Positions 22,927 through 35,068 of a stretch of DNA of 64,000 nt are shown one piece after another (position 1 is the first letter of the stretch; each line of letters starts with the position of its first letter). The notes below the pieces were generated by a model, which saw only the letters and a list, made by a program, of their open reading frames with translations, was not told the origin of the DNA and did not search any database. Location: contig OZ020598.1 in NCBI GenBank assembly GCA_963971535.1, forward strand, positions 94,279,378 through 94,343,377, given 5' to 3'. Source of the DNA: Notolepis coatsorum (lineage: Eukaryota; Chordata; Actinopteri; Aulopiformes; Paralepididae). A program made the position numbers and the translations under genes.

Positions 22927-23742
22927 CAGTGGTCACCAACCCGTCGATCTTGATCGACTGGTCGATCTTTGAGACTGTCCCTGTAGATCTTTCCATGAAA
23001 ATTTAAAATTTATAATTTTTTTTTTTTTTAGATCTTACCCTGAGAGTCCACATTACAGTTCTACTTTTGTTTTGATGTGAAAAGTGATGCTGCACTTAGC
23101 ACTGACTGAGAAAGTACACATACAGTTCTACTTTTGTTTTGATGTGAAAGTGATGCTGCTCTTAGCACTGACTGCACTTAGCACTGACTGAGAAAGTAAA
23201 CATTACAGTTCTACTTTTGTTTTGATGTGAAAAGTGATGCTGCACTTAGCACTGACTGAGAAAGTACACATTACAGTTCTACTTTATAAAATGCTAATTG
23301 TAAATATGTTTGTCAATGTTAATAATATGAGAAAGTCCACATTACAGTTCTACTTTTGTTCTGATGTGAAAAGTGATGCTGCACTTAGCACTGACTGCAC
23401 TTAGCACTGACTGAGAAAGTACACATTACAGTTCTACTTTATAAAATGCTAATTGTAAATATGTTTGTCAATGTTAATAATATGAGAAAGTCCACATTAC
23501 AGTTCTACTTTTGTTTTGATGTGAAAAGTGATGCTGCATAAGATGACTGCACTTAGCACTGACTGAGAAAGTACATAATAGTTCTACTTTGATGTTTTAA
23601 TGTTGGACCAAAGCATTGCATGTAATTAGAATACAGGCAAATAAAAGTAATTTAGTTTAAAGTACAATCTTGGCTGTCTTTTTCTCTCAACGCTTCAATA
23701 GGTAGATCTTGCCTTCACCAAAAAAAAAAAAGGTGACCACTG
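22927..23742. mobile_element. Nonautonomous hAT transposon with internal tandem repeats
   Basis: The termini are cagtggtcaccaacc and its complement ggtgaccactg. A perfect 8-bp duplication gtttagat lies at 22919-22926 and 23743-23750. The interior holds about six imperfect copies of a roughly 70-bp unit (acattacagttctactttt ... agtgatgctgcacttagcac), some with a 60-bp spacer. There is no transposase. Confidence 0.94.
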
Positions 23743-23869
23743 GTTTAGATGATAGCGCAAAGGTTTATCGTTTCTAGGAATTCCACCCAGGAAGGTGGTC
23801 TCACTTTTTTGCGGTTTCTCCCCGTAAAAACGCAGCTGCCGTATAAACAAAAGGCACATCCGAAAAAAT

Positions 23870-23998
23870 AGCAGTTAGGTGTTAAGCGCCTTGCTCAAAG
23901 ACACTTCGACACACTGCCCGGGAGGAGTGGGAATTGAACCAGGAACCTCCGGATTACCAGACGAGCATTACTGCCGAGCCACTGTTGCGCCCTTGCTG
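23870..23998 (-). mobile_element. tRNA-derived SINE head, inverted
   Basis: The complement contains a B-box-like GGTTCAATTCCC and the phrase 'gtgtctttgagcaaggcgcttaac', which matches the SINE at 25793-26060. It is truncated toward the composite transposon on its left. Confidence 0.65.
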
Positions 23999-25374
23999 TT
24001 CAGTTTCTGCGACCAAATCTGCATATCCAAGCTTTTTCCTTTCTTATGCCTCCTCCACTGAATCCTCCCAAGGCACAGCCAATTCTAGAAAAGAACCGCT
24101 GACTAGCAGACCATAATACAAGGTCAGGCCTCAAGTTAGTGCTAACTGTCTCTCATGGAACAACACGTTTTCCTCCCGAATCTACCACTACTCTAATAAG
24201 TTTTCCTCCAAATCCCTCCATTTAGGTGCCCTGACTCATGCCTGCTTAAAAACCTACCTCTTCTACATTTATCTCCGTCACAGAACAATTTAATGGCTGC
24301 ACTCTCCGACTGATTACATCCTCAATTCATCTGTACTCTTCAGCTTTCAATTCCTGCCGCTAAGCTTTTCCAAACCTGGTGTCTCCATGTATACCGGCCG
24401 TGAGAAAGACTAGTCTTACAGCCTGATATAATATGTCTCAAAGTTCTCTGAAGACCGTGGACACGACGAGCCCCCTTCTACTCACAGATTATAAGGCAGC
24501 ACATCATAAGTAGCTTCCAGGGATGTGCACAGGTACGGGCTATTGTTGACCGGGCAACAGCCCGTTTACTCTGATTGACTGAGTTGCCCCTCAGGAGAGC
24601 CTTCTTTCATTTTCTTTTTAAGATAAAAAATTAACAAGCAGCTCTGCTGCATATACAGGGAGGGGCAGGAAGGCACAGCAACACTGCCGCACCCCCTGGT
24701 GACCCCACAGTTGAAAAATGTCTCGCTAAAGTGCCCTTTTGAGTGGCGAAAACGAGAGGACGTGCCCCATTGGTGTCCTTCCAATGGTCTAAACTTGACC
24801 ATGTTTGCCCAGTCCACCCACTGTCCCTGCTTAGCCTGGGCCACAGCCCTTGTACACCTCACTATCTGACTAGCTAGTTTCCATATAACTTGGTTTGATT
24901 TGGGGTTTCTTTTCAGGAAGTGCATCTTCCTCTTTACACAATGCATCCGACACACTCCGTCATGACCCATATCCTTTGATGATGTCACATGATGCAAACA
25001 TTCCCTTTTCTTTTCTTTCATTCATGAGAGGTTGTACTTCTGTAGGTCTCCTGCGGTGTTGAAGCTGTACCACATGCCTCAGTTTGACACATATTCATAT
25101 TTTCCAGGAAGTTGAAGTCTGTATCTAATAACAGAGAAAGATCACCAGGGACTGCGTAACATTATTGATAATGGATGGAGATTAAGAAATGCTAAATAGG
25201 GGACTTGAAGATGACGTAGATTGGAATGCGTAATTTACAGGACCAGTTTAAATACAGATTGGGTTCAGGGTATAAACTATGTCATGGCACAGGGGCTCTT
25301 AAAGGTTTCTAGCAGTGGACCCGGATTGAGTTAGAATCCATTAGGGACCCGGTCTCATTAAAATATACCAGTAG
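23999..25374. other. No recognised gene
   Basis: Mostly single-copy-looking sequence. A minus-strand open frame at 25021-24566 (151 codons, with VIWKLASQIVRCTRAVAQAK) has no domain I recognise. Its 'caggaagtgcatcttcctctttacacaa' segment is similar to one at about 51787-51816, which suggests an unclassified dispersed repeat. Confidence 0.35.
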
Positions 25375-25465
25375 TGGGGGTGCCCGAGTGGCGCACCGCA
25401 TACAGCACTACGGTGCAAGACGGCCGACCGGGGTTCGACTCCCGGACCCGGTGACCTTTGCAGAA
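25375..25465 (+). mobile_element. tRNA-like SINE head
   Basis: The A-box region TGCCCGAGTGGCGCACC and the B box GGTTCGACTCC are in tRNA-like spacing, followed by cccggacccgg. It is the same family as the inverted fragment at 20967-21035. No poly-A tail or target duplication was found. Confidence 0.68.
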
Positions 25466-25577
25466 TGTCTTGAAAAAAAAAAATATATATATACCAGTAC
25501 TGTCAAGTGGGGATCCACCAGGGATAGGCCCCGCTTTTGGTCCTGACCCAGAGTTCAAGAAAAAGCACTTTTTTCTT

Positions 25578-25790
25578 TTACATTTACATTTAGTCATTTA
25601 GCGGACGCTTTTATCCAAAGTGACTTACATATTGTGTACAACAAGTCAGCAGGAGGGGTAAACCTCTGGCAGCTAACAGTAAGTGGTATTGTTCATCAAA
25701 CAGTGTCAAACTCGAGTGCTACACTCTGAATGCATAGTAGTAAACATATTAGCATAGTAGATTGTAGTATAGGCATAGTAGCAAAGTACG
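25578..25790 (+). repeat. Teleost-type dispersed repeat
   Basis: 'tttacatttagtcatttagcggacgcttttatccaaagtgacttaca' is a phrase common in fish genomes as part of a short dispersed repeat. Its class is uncertain. The end at about 25790 is approximate. Confidence 0.5.
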
Positions 25791-25792
25791 GG

Positions 25793-26060
25793 GCGACAGT
25801 GGCTCAGGAGGTATAGCAGTGGTCTGGTAATCCGGAGGTTCGCAGTTCGATTCCCGCTCCCCCCGGGCAACGTATTGAAGTGTCCTTGAGCAAGACACTT
25901 AACCCCTAATTTCTCCCAATGAGCAGGTTAGCACTTTGCATGGTTGCCTCTGCCTTCGGTGTGTGAATGTGTGAGTGAATGGGTAAAATGTGAGGAACAA
26001 ATTGTGCTATAGCATGTGCTTTCAGGCGTTTTATGCTAAATGTGGAGTAAGTTTAAGGGG
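25793..26060 (+). mobile_element. tRNA-derived SINE
   Basis: The head ggggcgacagtggctcaggagg has an A-box-like TGGCTCAGGAGG, and the B box GTTCGATTCC lies near 25847. The body 'aagtgtccttgagcaagacacttaacccc' and a 'gtgtgaatgggtaaaatgtgaggaacaaa' end follow. Confidence 0.75.
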
Positions 26061-27052
26061 TTAAAAGACCCCTACTCTCCTTTAAAAGAACCCTACTCTC
26101 CCTCAAGAATCATACTCACCTTTAACCTCTTAACAGTCAGGCACATATTCCACAATAATTCAGCGTGATTATCCAAAATGGCCGTCCGCTGCCATTCATT
26201 CAGACGCGCGAGTCAAAACAAAGAACTTGTTGGTCTTTTTCTGCCCTTTTCTCGTTGCAATCAGCGCTCGTCTGGGATCGCTTTCGGAGCAGACGCTCCT
26301 TGGCTACAACAGTGGTCAAACATTTTCGCCATCAACGGTGACTGGTCTGTTCAGGACCGTGCACAACCGGACGTGGTCACTCGTCGGAACGGCTTGTCAA
26401 ATGACAGATATTCCGTCTTGTAACTCGAGACCCGAAGCACTCAATAGGTTGCGTGAGGTGCCGGCGAACGGCGGACGTTTTGTGGGTGGTTTTGTAGGAC
26501 ATGTGTAGGTGCTTCTAGCAATAACTTTCTCTGTAAAGAACAGAACAAAAAGAAGGAAGCAGGAAGGCTGAGCGGGAGACATAGTAGGGGAGAAACAGGG
26601 GAGAAGGGTCTTTATTGAGATAGTAGAAAGACTGAGAGGGAGACAGAGTGGGAGACACAGCAGAGAAGGGTCTTTATTGAGACCATAGAAAGGCTGAGAG
26701 GGAGACAGAGGACAAAATACTCCATTGGGATTATTCAATCCCAAAGCCAGCAGGGATACTTGTGGTTTTCCATATTTGGTGATGACACCATTAGATGTAA
26801 AAACCTCTAATGACATTCATCTTTCTTCGCTCCTTTCTTCAATTCACGAGTGTCTTGGTAATTTATTCATCCGTTTCCTACTGTGTATATTTACGTGGTG
26901 CCACACTACGTCTGTTGTCATCTCTCAGTTTGATGTCTTTTTATTTTATTTATGAGCTTGATGTCTGTGTCGTTTCTATTTACAGATCATCTCTACAGAG
27001 GCAAGAGCAGAGCAACGTCTGTCTTCAGAAATTCACAACTAGCGACAAGATG
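26061..27052. other. No recognised gene; short tandem duplication
   Basis: A 'gagaagggtctttattgaga ... agaaagrctgagagggagacagag' unit of about 62 bp is present twice (26600-26715). Open frames at 26178-26423 and 26227-26508 overlap and have no recognisable domain. ttaacctcttaacagtcagg at about 26121 resembles a piggyBac-type end but has no partner. Confidence 0.35.
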
Positions 27053-27116
27053 CTCACACACACACACACACACATACACACACACACACACACGTGCGCG
27101 CGTGCGAGCGCACGCA

Positions 27117-27172
<56 letters not shown>

Positions 27173-27192
27173 CGCACACACACACACACAGC
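27053..27192. repeat. (CA)n microsatellite with GTGCGCG interruption
   Basis: CA runs at 27053-27093 and 27121-27192, separated by 'gtgcgcgcgtgcgagcgcac'. Confidence 0.97.
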
Positions 27193-27489
27193 CACATTTG
27201 ACTATTCTTGTGAGGATTGTCCATTGACTACATTCATTCCTCCATTTCTTACCTTGACCATAACCATCTAAACTAACATTTGCCCCAAACCTAACCCTGA
27301 ACCTAAAGTAGCCCCCATGTCTCTTGTAGCTCTGATGACTATGTTGAGGCTCTTTGATGACTATGATGAGACTTTGATGACTATGATGAGACTTTGATGA
27401 CTATGATGATGTTCTTTGATGACTATAGGCTTTGATGACTATGATGATGTTCTTTGATGACTATGATGAGGCTATTTGATGACTATGAT

Positions 27490-30400
27490 GACGTCACTGC
27501 CCAGCATATTGCTAGCCAATGTACAATCAATAGACAATAAACTGGATGACATCAGAGCAAGGATTCAATTCAAAGAGACGTTAGAGACTGTAACGTTCTC
27601 TGCTTCACCGAGACGTGGTTGACACCGGACGTCCCAGAGCACGCCATCCAACCGGCCGACCACTTCTTCATCCACCGCAAGGATCGAACAGCAGAATCCG
27701 GAAAACAGCGAGGAGGTGGAATAGCCTTCATGTTGAACAACAATTGGAGCGATCCAGGCAACGGGAAGGAGCTTTCGAACCACTGCTCCCCCAACCTGGA
27801 GTATATATCCATCAAGTGTCTGCCTTTCTTTCACCCGAGAGAGTTAACGTTGATCATCCTGATCGGTATATTCCACCACAAGCAAACACAGGTGACGCGC
27901 TGTCCAAACTCCATGACGAGGTAAATAGAATCCAAGCAGCTAATATTGACGCTGCTATTGTGGTTGTGGGTGATTTCAATAGCGCCAACCTGAGAAGAGT
28001 ATTGCCAGACGTCTACCAGCATGTGACTTGTACCAGAGGCGGTAACATTTTAGACCATTGTTACTCGCAATTTAAATGTGGTTACAAGGCTCATTCTGCC
28101 AGCAGATTTGGCAAATCTGATCATGCCGCCATCTTCCTCTCTCCGGAGTATAAACAAAGTCTCAAGCGCGCGTGGGTAGTCTTGCGAGAGGTGCAGAAAT
28201 GGTCTGTAGAATCAGAGGGCATACTCCAAGCTGCACTTGAATGTACAGACTGGGGGGTGTTCCGCGATAACACAGATAACATTAATGACTACACGGAGAC
28301 AGTGCTGGACTTTGTTTGTACTTTGGTGGAAGAAACAATCCCTACTACCACAATTAGAGTTTACCCAAACCAAAAGCCCTGGGTAGACAAATCCGTCCGT
28401 GAGGCTCTGAAAGCGTGCACCTCAGCATACAACGCCGGGCTTGTGGCAGGCAACATGAATGACCACAAGGTGGCGAGACACAATGTAATAGAAGCAAAAA
28501 GGCGTTACAGGGATAAAATTGAACTCCAATATGAACAGGCTGACTCTAGAGCTATGTGGGAGGGCCTCAGAACGATGACAGATTACAAAGGCACCTCCCT
28601 CAAGCTGAACAGTGACATCTCCTTAGCAAATTATCTCAATACCTTCTATGCGAGGTTTGAGGCTGGGAATAACAACACCAGCCTACAAGCCACTGCAATG
28701 GGGGGGGGGCTGCTGATGGAGACTCAGTGTTCAGGGTAACAGAACATGAGGTGAGGAGGACCTTTAAGAAAGTGAATATCAGGAAGGCAGCAGGACCAGA
28801 CGGTATCCCCGGCCGCGTCCTAAAAGTCTGTGCCGACCAACTGGCCCCGGTATTCACTGACATATTTAACCTGTCCTTGGAACAGGCTGTCATCCCCACC
28901 TGTCTGAAGAAGTCCACTATTATCCCTGCACCCAAAAAATCCAAGCCTGCTTGCCTCAACGACTACCGCCCTGTAGTTGTCAGTAACGGTAACAGCGTTA
29001 TTAAGATTGGAAGAGTAATCCGTTAGATTACTTGTTACTGAAAAAACCGTTAGTAACGCCGTTATTCCCATCACTACTACTCACACACTCACTGCTACTC
29101 ACACACTCACTGCTACTCACACACTCACTGCTACTCACACACTCACTACTACTCACACACTTGCCTCAACGACTACCGCCCTGTAGCTCTCACCTCCATA
29201 GCCATGAAGTGCTTTGAGAAGCTAGTAAAGGGCTACATCTGCTCCTCCCTCCCCATCAACCTGGACCCCCTGCAATTTGCATACCGCCCCAACAGGTCCA
29301 CGGAGGACGCCATAGCCCATGTGCTGCACACAGCAGCATCACACCTGGACAAGAGGCAGGGGAACTATGTGAGAATGCTGTTCATTGACTACAGCTCAGC
29401 ATTCAATACCATAGTCCCCTCCAAACTCATAGCCAAGCTCAGGGACCTGGGCTTGAACTATGACCTCTGCCAGTGGGTCTTGGACTTCCTGATGGGCAGA
29501 CCCCAGGTGGTGAGAGCAGGCAACTGCACCTCCTCATCCATCACTCTCAACATAGGGGCCCCCCAGGGCTGTGTTCTGAGTCCCCTCCTCTACTCCCTGT
29601 ACACACATGACTGTGTGGCACAGCGGAACAACAACACAATCATCAAATTTGCTGACGACACAGTAGTGGTGTGCCTGATCTCTGCAAATGACGAGAGGGC
29701 CTACCTGGAAGAGGTCAAGGTCCTAGCGGGATGGTGTCAAGAGAACAGCCTCTCCCTGAACGTCAGCAAAACAAAGGAGATGATTGTGGACTTTAGGAGG
29801 TTGGGGTTTAGGGACTACAGCCCCCTCTGCATCGACCGGTTGAGAGAGTGAACAGTTTTAAGTACCTCGGAGCCCACATATTTGAGGACTTGACATGGAC
29901 CACACACATTGACAGTGTTGTGAAGAAGGCACGGCAACGCCTCTACTTCCTCAGGCGCCTAAGGAAGTTCCAAGTCAGTCAGAAGATCCTTAATAACTTC
30001 TACTCATGTACAATAGAGAGCATCCTGACTGGCAATATCACCTCCTGGTTTGGGAATAGCACCGCACAAGACCGTAGCAGACTACAGAGAGTGGCCTGTT
30101 CAGCCGAACGCACAATTGGAGGGGGGCTTCCCACTCTCCAGAACATTTACAACAAGCGGTGCATGGGTAAGGCTAAGATAATTATCAAAGACTCCAGCCA
30201 CCCAAACAACTGCCTCTTTGAACTGCTGCGGTCAGGCAAGCAATACCGGAGCCTCATGGCAAGCACAGAAAGACTCAAAAGAAGCTTCTATCCCCAGGCC
30301 ATCAGGATGCTCAACGAACAATAACACTATGTAACAACCATCAAATGCACTCACAGCACACACATCCACACGCACACACTCACTTTAAACAAATAACTCA

Positions 30401-30804
30401 CTGCAGCACCCACTTTACACACTTTAGAACACCTAAACACACTTTATATTTATTGGTAAAGAATTTGCACTACAGCCCATACCTCATTACACCTTACTGT
30501 AAATTGTACCTAAATTGTACCTCATCCCATTTGTCCTTTGCACTATATAGTATATTGTATATTAGTATATTGTATAGTATATTGTATGGTAACTCAGTTA
30601 CTTCTACTCTGCATTGAACATTGTACATATGTACATACTGAACACTTGTGTCTACGTACGTGACTTCTATTTTATACTTGCTATACTTATTTTATTTTAT
30701 ACTTATCTATTTTTGTCTAGCACAGTCTCTGGAGCGTAACAGAAAGAAGCATTTTGTATAAAAGTATTCTGTACTTCTGTATGACAACTAATAAAGAAAC
30801 TTGA
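27490..30804 (+). mobile_element. LINE-D copy with endonuclease and RT, broken
   Basis: The endonuclease part is in two frames: FTETWLTPD and KQRGGGIAF at 27619-27924, then VVVGDFNSANLR and FGKSDHAAIFL at 27960-28130. The linker frame ends at 28737. RT follows with ACLNDYRPV, the break at 28977-29160, then [47 protein letters not shown] and [10 protein letters not shown] frameshift near 29850 precedes the C-terminal part (29848-30324) with SFYPQAIRMLN. The 3' end is aactaataaagaaacttg at about 30804. The element copies its RNA at an endonuclease nick; this copy has at least four breaks. L2/CR1/Rex1 group is likely. Confidence 0.9.
28951..29186. repeat. 184-bp insert flanked by a 26-bp direct duplication, inside LINE-D
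   Basis: The 26-bp sequence starting ttgcctcaacgactaccgcc occurs at 28951-28976 and 29161-29186. Between them are a hAT-like piece (gtaacggtaacagcgttatt ... gttagtaacgccgttattcccatcac) and about four copies of an 18-bp tactcacacactcactgc repeat. It interrupts the RT frame within the NDYRPV motif. Confidence 0.75.
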
Positions 30805-31259
30805 TGAGGCTCTTTGATGACTATGATGACGCTCTTTGATGACTATGATGAGGCTCTTTGATGACTATTTCTTCTTTCTTTATTTCAGATCTCCATTAGT
30901 CACTGCCTCAGCAGCGACTATTCTTCCTGGGGTCTGGATCCAAACATATAAAATTAAACAAGAATAATCAATAAAACAACCTAAAAACAAGACAAATATC
31001 AATAAAACACCAATAAAATATACAAACAATTATAGAACATTAAACCAATCAAAGTCAGACATACAAACAAATATGTATGCCAAATTTTCTAATATAGAAC
31101 AATAACAAATATCAATAAAACAACAAGCATGACACGACGTCACTTCCGACTGAGAGAAAGTCGCGCGAGTTTGGTTGCTGCTAGCAACGGAGTTTGTTTG
31201 TTGTTTTGGTTTGTATTCTTATCGACTAAAACTGACAGGATACTCAAAGCCAAGCGAAA

Positions 31260-31949
31260 ATGGGACCAAAGAAAAGTGAGGAAGTTGACAAGATTAAAAG
31301 ATCTCTCGATTTTCTGGCGGAGGAGGTCTCTGATGTCAAACGACAACAGAAAGCCATCCTCGAATTAGTTGAGGAGGTAAAGGCTCTGAGGCTGCAGAAC
31401 GATGAGAAAGACCAGAGAATGAATTTTCTGGAGAGAAGAGTGGAGGACCTGGAGCAATACACCAGGATGAATGACATTATTGTCACTGGGCTCCAAATCA
31501 AACCCCGGTCATACGCTCGGGCGGTGACAGCTGTCAATGGGGATGGGCCGAGTGCGCTGGATTCAAACTCTGTGGAGCAACAAGTGGCTGCCTTCCTTCA
31601 GTCCAAGGGGATTGAGCTGGACTGCAATAACATCGAGGCTTGCCACCCACTGCCCCGAAGAAACGGCAATGACAAACAGGCCATCATAATGCGGTTTGTA
31701 AACAGAAAGAACAAAATTGCACTACTGAAACAAGGAAAAAAATGTATGGGATCAAACGTCTTTATGAATGAGCATCTTACAAAGCGCAACGGCGACATCG
31801 CCAAACAGGCCCGATACATGAGGAAGCAGAAATTAATTCAATCTACATGGACCTCTAGCTGCAAAGTATTCATCAAGCTGAATGGACCACCGGAGGAGGC
31901 CAAAGTGCTACTCATCAGAAACATGGAGGAGCTGGACAAATACCAATAA
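31260..31949 (+). CDS. LINE-A ORF1, coiled-coil RNA-binding-type protein
   Basis: 229 codons, intact. Residues about 5-70 form a charged coiled coil (DKIKRSLDFLAEEVSDVKRQ, then ERRVEDLEQYTRMND). After a linker, residues about 120-225 have the layout of the RRM-like and C-terminal domains seen in L1-type ORF1 proteins: IEACHPLPRR, AIIMRFVNRKNK, then FMNEHLTKRN. Such proteins trimerise and coat element RNA. The start at 31260 (MGPKK) opens the coiled coil directly. This is the only undamaged ORF in this copy. Whether it is expressed cannot be judged. Confidence 0.87.
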   Translation: MGPKKSEEVDKIKRSLDFLAEEVSDVKRQQKAILELVEEVKALRLQNDEKDQRMNFLERRVEDLEQYTRMNDIIVTGLQIKPRSYARAVTAVNGDGPSALDSNSVEQQVAAFLQSKGIELDCNNIEACHPLPRRNGNDKQAIIMRFVNRKNKIALLKQGKKCMGSNVFMNEHLTKRNGDIAKQARYMRKQKLIQSTWTSSCKVFIKLNGPPEEAKVLLIRNMEELDKYQ

Positions 31950-32011
31950 ACATCATGACGGGACTGTAAGGTAATAGAGACACACTGGACACAATTACAC
32001 AACTTACAACC

Positions 32012-35000
32012 ATGACGCATAGGCCTACGGAAATAAGCAATTCACCTACATCTGGAGATGATGTGGATTTGACACAGTGGATTCTTGAACACGAAAAAAT
32101 GAAACTCAAAACATTTGAATACACTGAGCACAATCTACAGGATATAGAAAATGATATTGACCCAGACAATAATCTATTCTTCAACATCAACGACAACTGC
32201 TGCTACTATACTGAAGATCAGTACAACCGGACAATTAAGACAGTTAACAAACTATCAATAATTCACTTCAATTCAAGAAGTCTGTACGCAAACTTTAACA
32301 GCATTAAGGAATATTTAAACCAGTTTACACAACCATTTAACATAATTGCCATTTCAGAAACTTGGATGAACGAGGAAAAGGGAATGGATTTTGAAATGGT
32401 CGGATATGAACTCAACTATATGAACAGAAAAAATAAGAGTGGAGGAGGAGTGGCTGTGTATGTGGATAATAACTTGAATTATAAGATTGTAGAAAAAATG
32501 ACAAATGTGATTGATAATTTATGAAAAATATAATTGTGAGCTGTATATAGAGCACCAGGTTCGAATATTGAAGTTTTCAAGGACTGGATGGAAGAAATGT
32601 ATATAAACAATAATCAAAAGGCTATTTTCATCTGTGGGGATTTTAACATTGATCTTTTAAATCCAAACAAACATAAAATGATAAAAAGAATTCATCAACA
32701 CATTGTATAGTTTGAGCCTTTATCCAAAAATCACAAGACCCAGCCGAATCACATCCCATTGTGCCACTCTGATAGACAATATATTTACGAACATTATAGA
32801 AAACAATACAGTGAGTGGATTACTAATAAATGACATCAGCGACCATTTCCCAGTTTTTACAGTTTATGACAACAACTATACAGAAAACAAGCAGGACAAT
32901 AAACTACAATTTAAACGAGTAAGGACTGAAGAATCAATGAACGCTTTCAAAAATGATTTGCTACTACAAAATTGGGAGATAGTATATAAAGAGGATGACA
33001 CTGATAAAGCATATGAAACATTCTTATCTATATTTAACTTACTATATCACAAACATTGTCCAATAAAAGAATATAGCAGTAAACATAAACACTCAGACAG
33101 CCCATGGATCACAAGGGGATTACAGAATGCATGTAAAAAGAAAAATACACTATATAGAGAATTTATAAAACATAGAACTAAAGAGGCAGAAAATAAATAT
33201 AAGAAATATAAAAATAAGTTGACTAATATCATGAGAAGATGTAAGAAGGATCATTATAGTAGAATATTAGATAACAACAAATATAATATTAAAGGTGTTT
33301 GGAAGATATTAAATGGTATTATCAGGAATGGATCAAGACAAATAAACTATCCTCAGTATTTTATGGAAAAGGATCAAACTATTAGCAATATGGATGATGT
33401 GGTTAACAACTTTAATAAATTTTTTGTAAATATTGGACCAGAATTAGCGGGAAAAATCCCAGATCCAGTGACTCCTGAAGACATAAAAGACAATTACATT
33501 GAAAGAAATCCTAGTTCAATGTTTCTGGAAGCGGTAGATGAAAATGAAATTATAGAAACTACTAATAAATGTAAAAACGACATCTACAGACAGTAATGAA
33601 ATAGATATGAAAATAGTAAAAAATGTCATTAGTGGGATTTCAAAACCACTCACGCACATCTGCAATGTATCATTCAAAACTGGTCGATTTCCGAATAAAA
33701 TGAAAATAGCAAAAGTCATACCTCTGTTCAAGACTGGAGATAAACACCACTTCACAAATTATAGGCCTGTTTCTCTACTTCCTCAGTTTTAAAAAATATT
33801 AGAAAAACTCTTCAACAACAGATTAGATAAATTCATTGATAAACATAATTTACTCACCGATAGCCAGTATGGATTCAGAACACACTGGTCAACATCACTA
33901 GCGTTAATAGAACTCATTGAAAAAATCACAAATTCCATAGATAAAAAAAAAACATGTAGCTGGAGTATTCATTGACCTAAAAAAAGCATTTGATACTATT
34001 AATCATGATATATTAATCAGGAAATTGGAGAGATATGGGATCAGGGGGGTAGTATTGGACTGGGTGAGAAGCTATCTAAATAAAAGACAACAATTTGTGA
34101 CAATGAGAGATTATAAATCTGAATGTTTGGACATTGCTTGTGGTGTCCCCCAGGGGTCAGTGTTGGGTCCAAAACTGTTCATCTTGTACATTAACGAGAT
34201 ATGTAAAGTATCCAATATATTTAAATGTATTTTATTTGCGGATGACACTAATCTTTTTTTTTCTGGTGAGAATGTCCAGCAGCTTTTAGAGGTCATCACA
34301 TCTGAAATGAAGAAATTGAAGGAATGGTTTGATAGAAACAAATTATCATTGAACTTGAGCAAAACTAAAATGATGTTGTTTGGAAACTGTAGATTGGATA
34401 CTCAGGTACAAGTTAAAATAAATGATGTGATTATTGAAAGAGTTTATGAAAATAAATTCCTAGGTGTAATAATAGACCATAAAATCTGTTGGAAACCTCA
34501 CATAAAACATGTCCAATCTAAACTCTCATGAAGCATTTCAGTCATGAGTAAAGTAAAGCACATTCTGGATAGAAAATCACTCTACATTCTCTACTGTTCA
34601 CTAGTTTTGCCATATTTAAATTACTGTGCTGAAGTCTGGGGAAACAATTATAAGTCTACACTACAACCACTTTTTATACTCCAAAAAAGGGCCATAAGGA
34701 TAGTTCACATTGCAGGTTATCGTGATCACACTAACATATTGTTTTTGGAGTCAAAGACATTGAAGTTAAATGATCTTGTGGAATTTAAAACGGCACAATT
34801 AATGTATAAAGCAAAAAGTCATGCACTTCCAAGAAACATTCAAGAATTGTTCTTTGATAGGGAGGGGGGTTATAATCTGAGGGGAGAACACAATTTAAAG
34901 GTGCTAAACATACGCACTACCATGAGAAAACACTGCATCTCGATATGTGGAGTGAAACTGTGGAACAGTCTAAATGTGGTGCTAAAGCAATGTCCAAACA

Positions 35001-35068
35001 TGAGACAATTCAAACTGATGTATAAGGAAATTATGTTCACAAGGTACAGGGATGAGGAAGGGACTTGA
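32012..35068 (+). pseudogene. LINE-A ORF2 (endonuclease / reverse transcriptase), broken
   Basis: The endonuclease region has IIHFNSRSLYANF, ISETWMNEE and GGGVAVYV up to a stop at 32522, then ICGDFNIDLLN and NDISDHFPVF in shifted frames. The connector frame is 32703-33596. RT starts near 33607 with TNYRPVSLLPQF, which ends in a stop at 33790 where the truncated copy has TTC. An extra A in the run near 33950 shifts the frame. RT motifs GVPQGSVLG and FADDTN lie in 34025-34531. A TGA at 34529-34531 replaces CGA of the truncated copy, as expected from CpG decay. The last open part is 34544-35068. The copy cannot make an active ORF2 protein. Confidence 0.92.

Larger units (their letters stand above)
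21239..23855. mobile_element. DNA transposon split by LINE-D and a hAT element
   Basis: The left end gccatgtttagacgg and the right end complement gccttttgtttatacgg resemble each other. Both edges share inner phrases: gtctgaacagaaaccgcaaaag with tctcactttt on the left, tctcacttttttgcggtttctcc on the right. The middle is taken up by LINE-D (about 21590-22795) and a hAT (22927-23742). Its own target duplication is not clear. Family unassigned. Confidence 0.45.

Noticed and set aside
24566..25021. Minus-strand 151-codon frame as a host gene
   Set aside because: No recognised domain or splice context. Part of its sequence resembles another locus in the window, so it is left as unassigned.
25375..25465. 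Functional tRNA gene
   Set aside because: A and B boxes are present but no acceptor-stem pairing or terminator was found. A second fragment of the same sequence lies at 20967-21035, so it is a SINE head.
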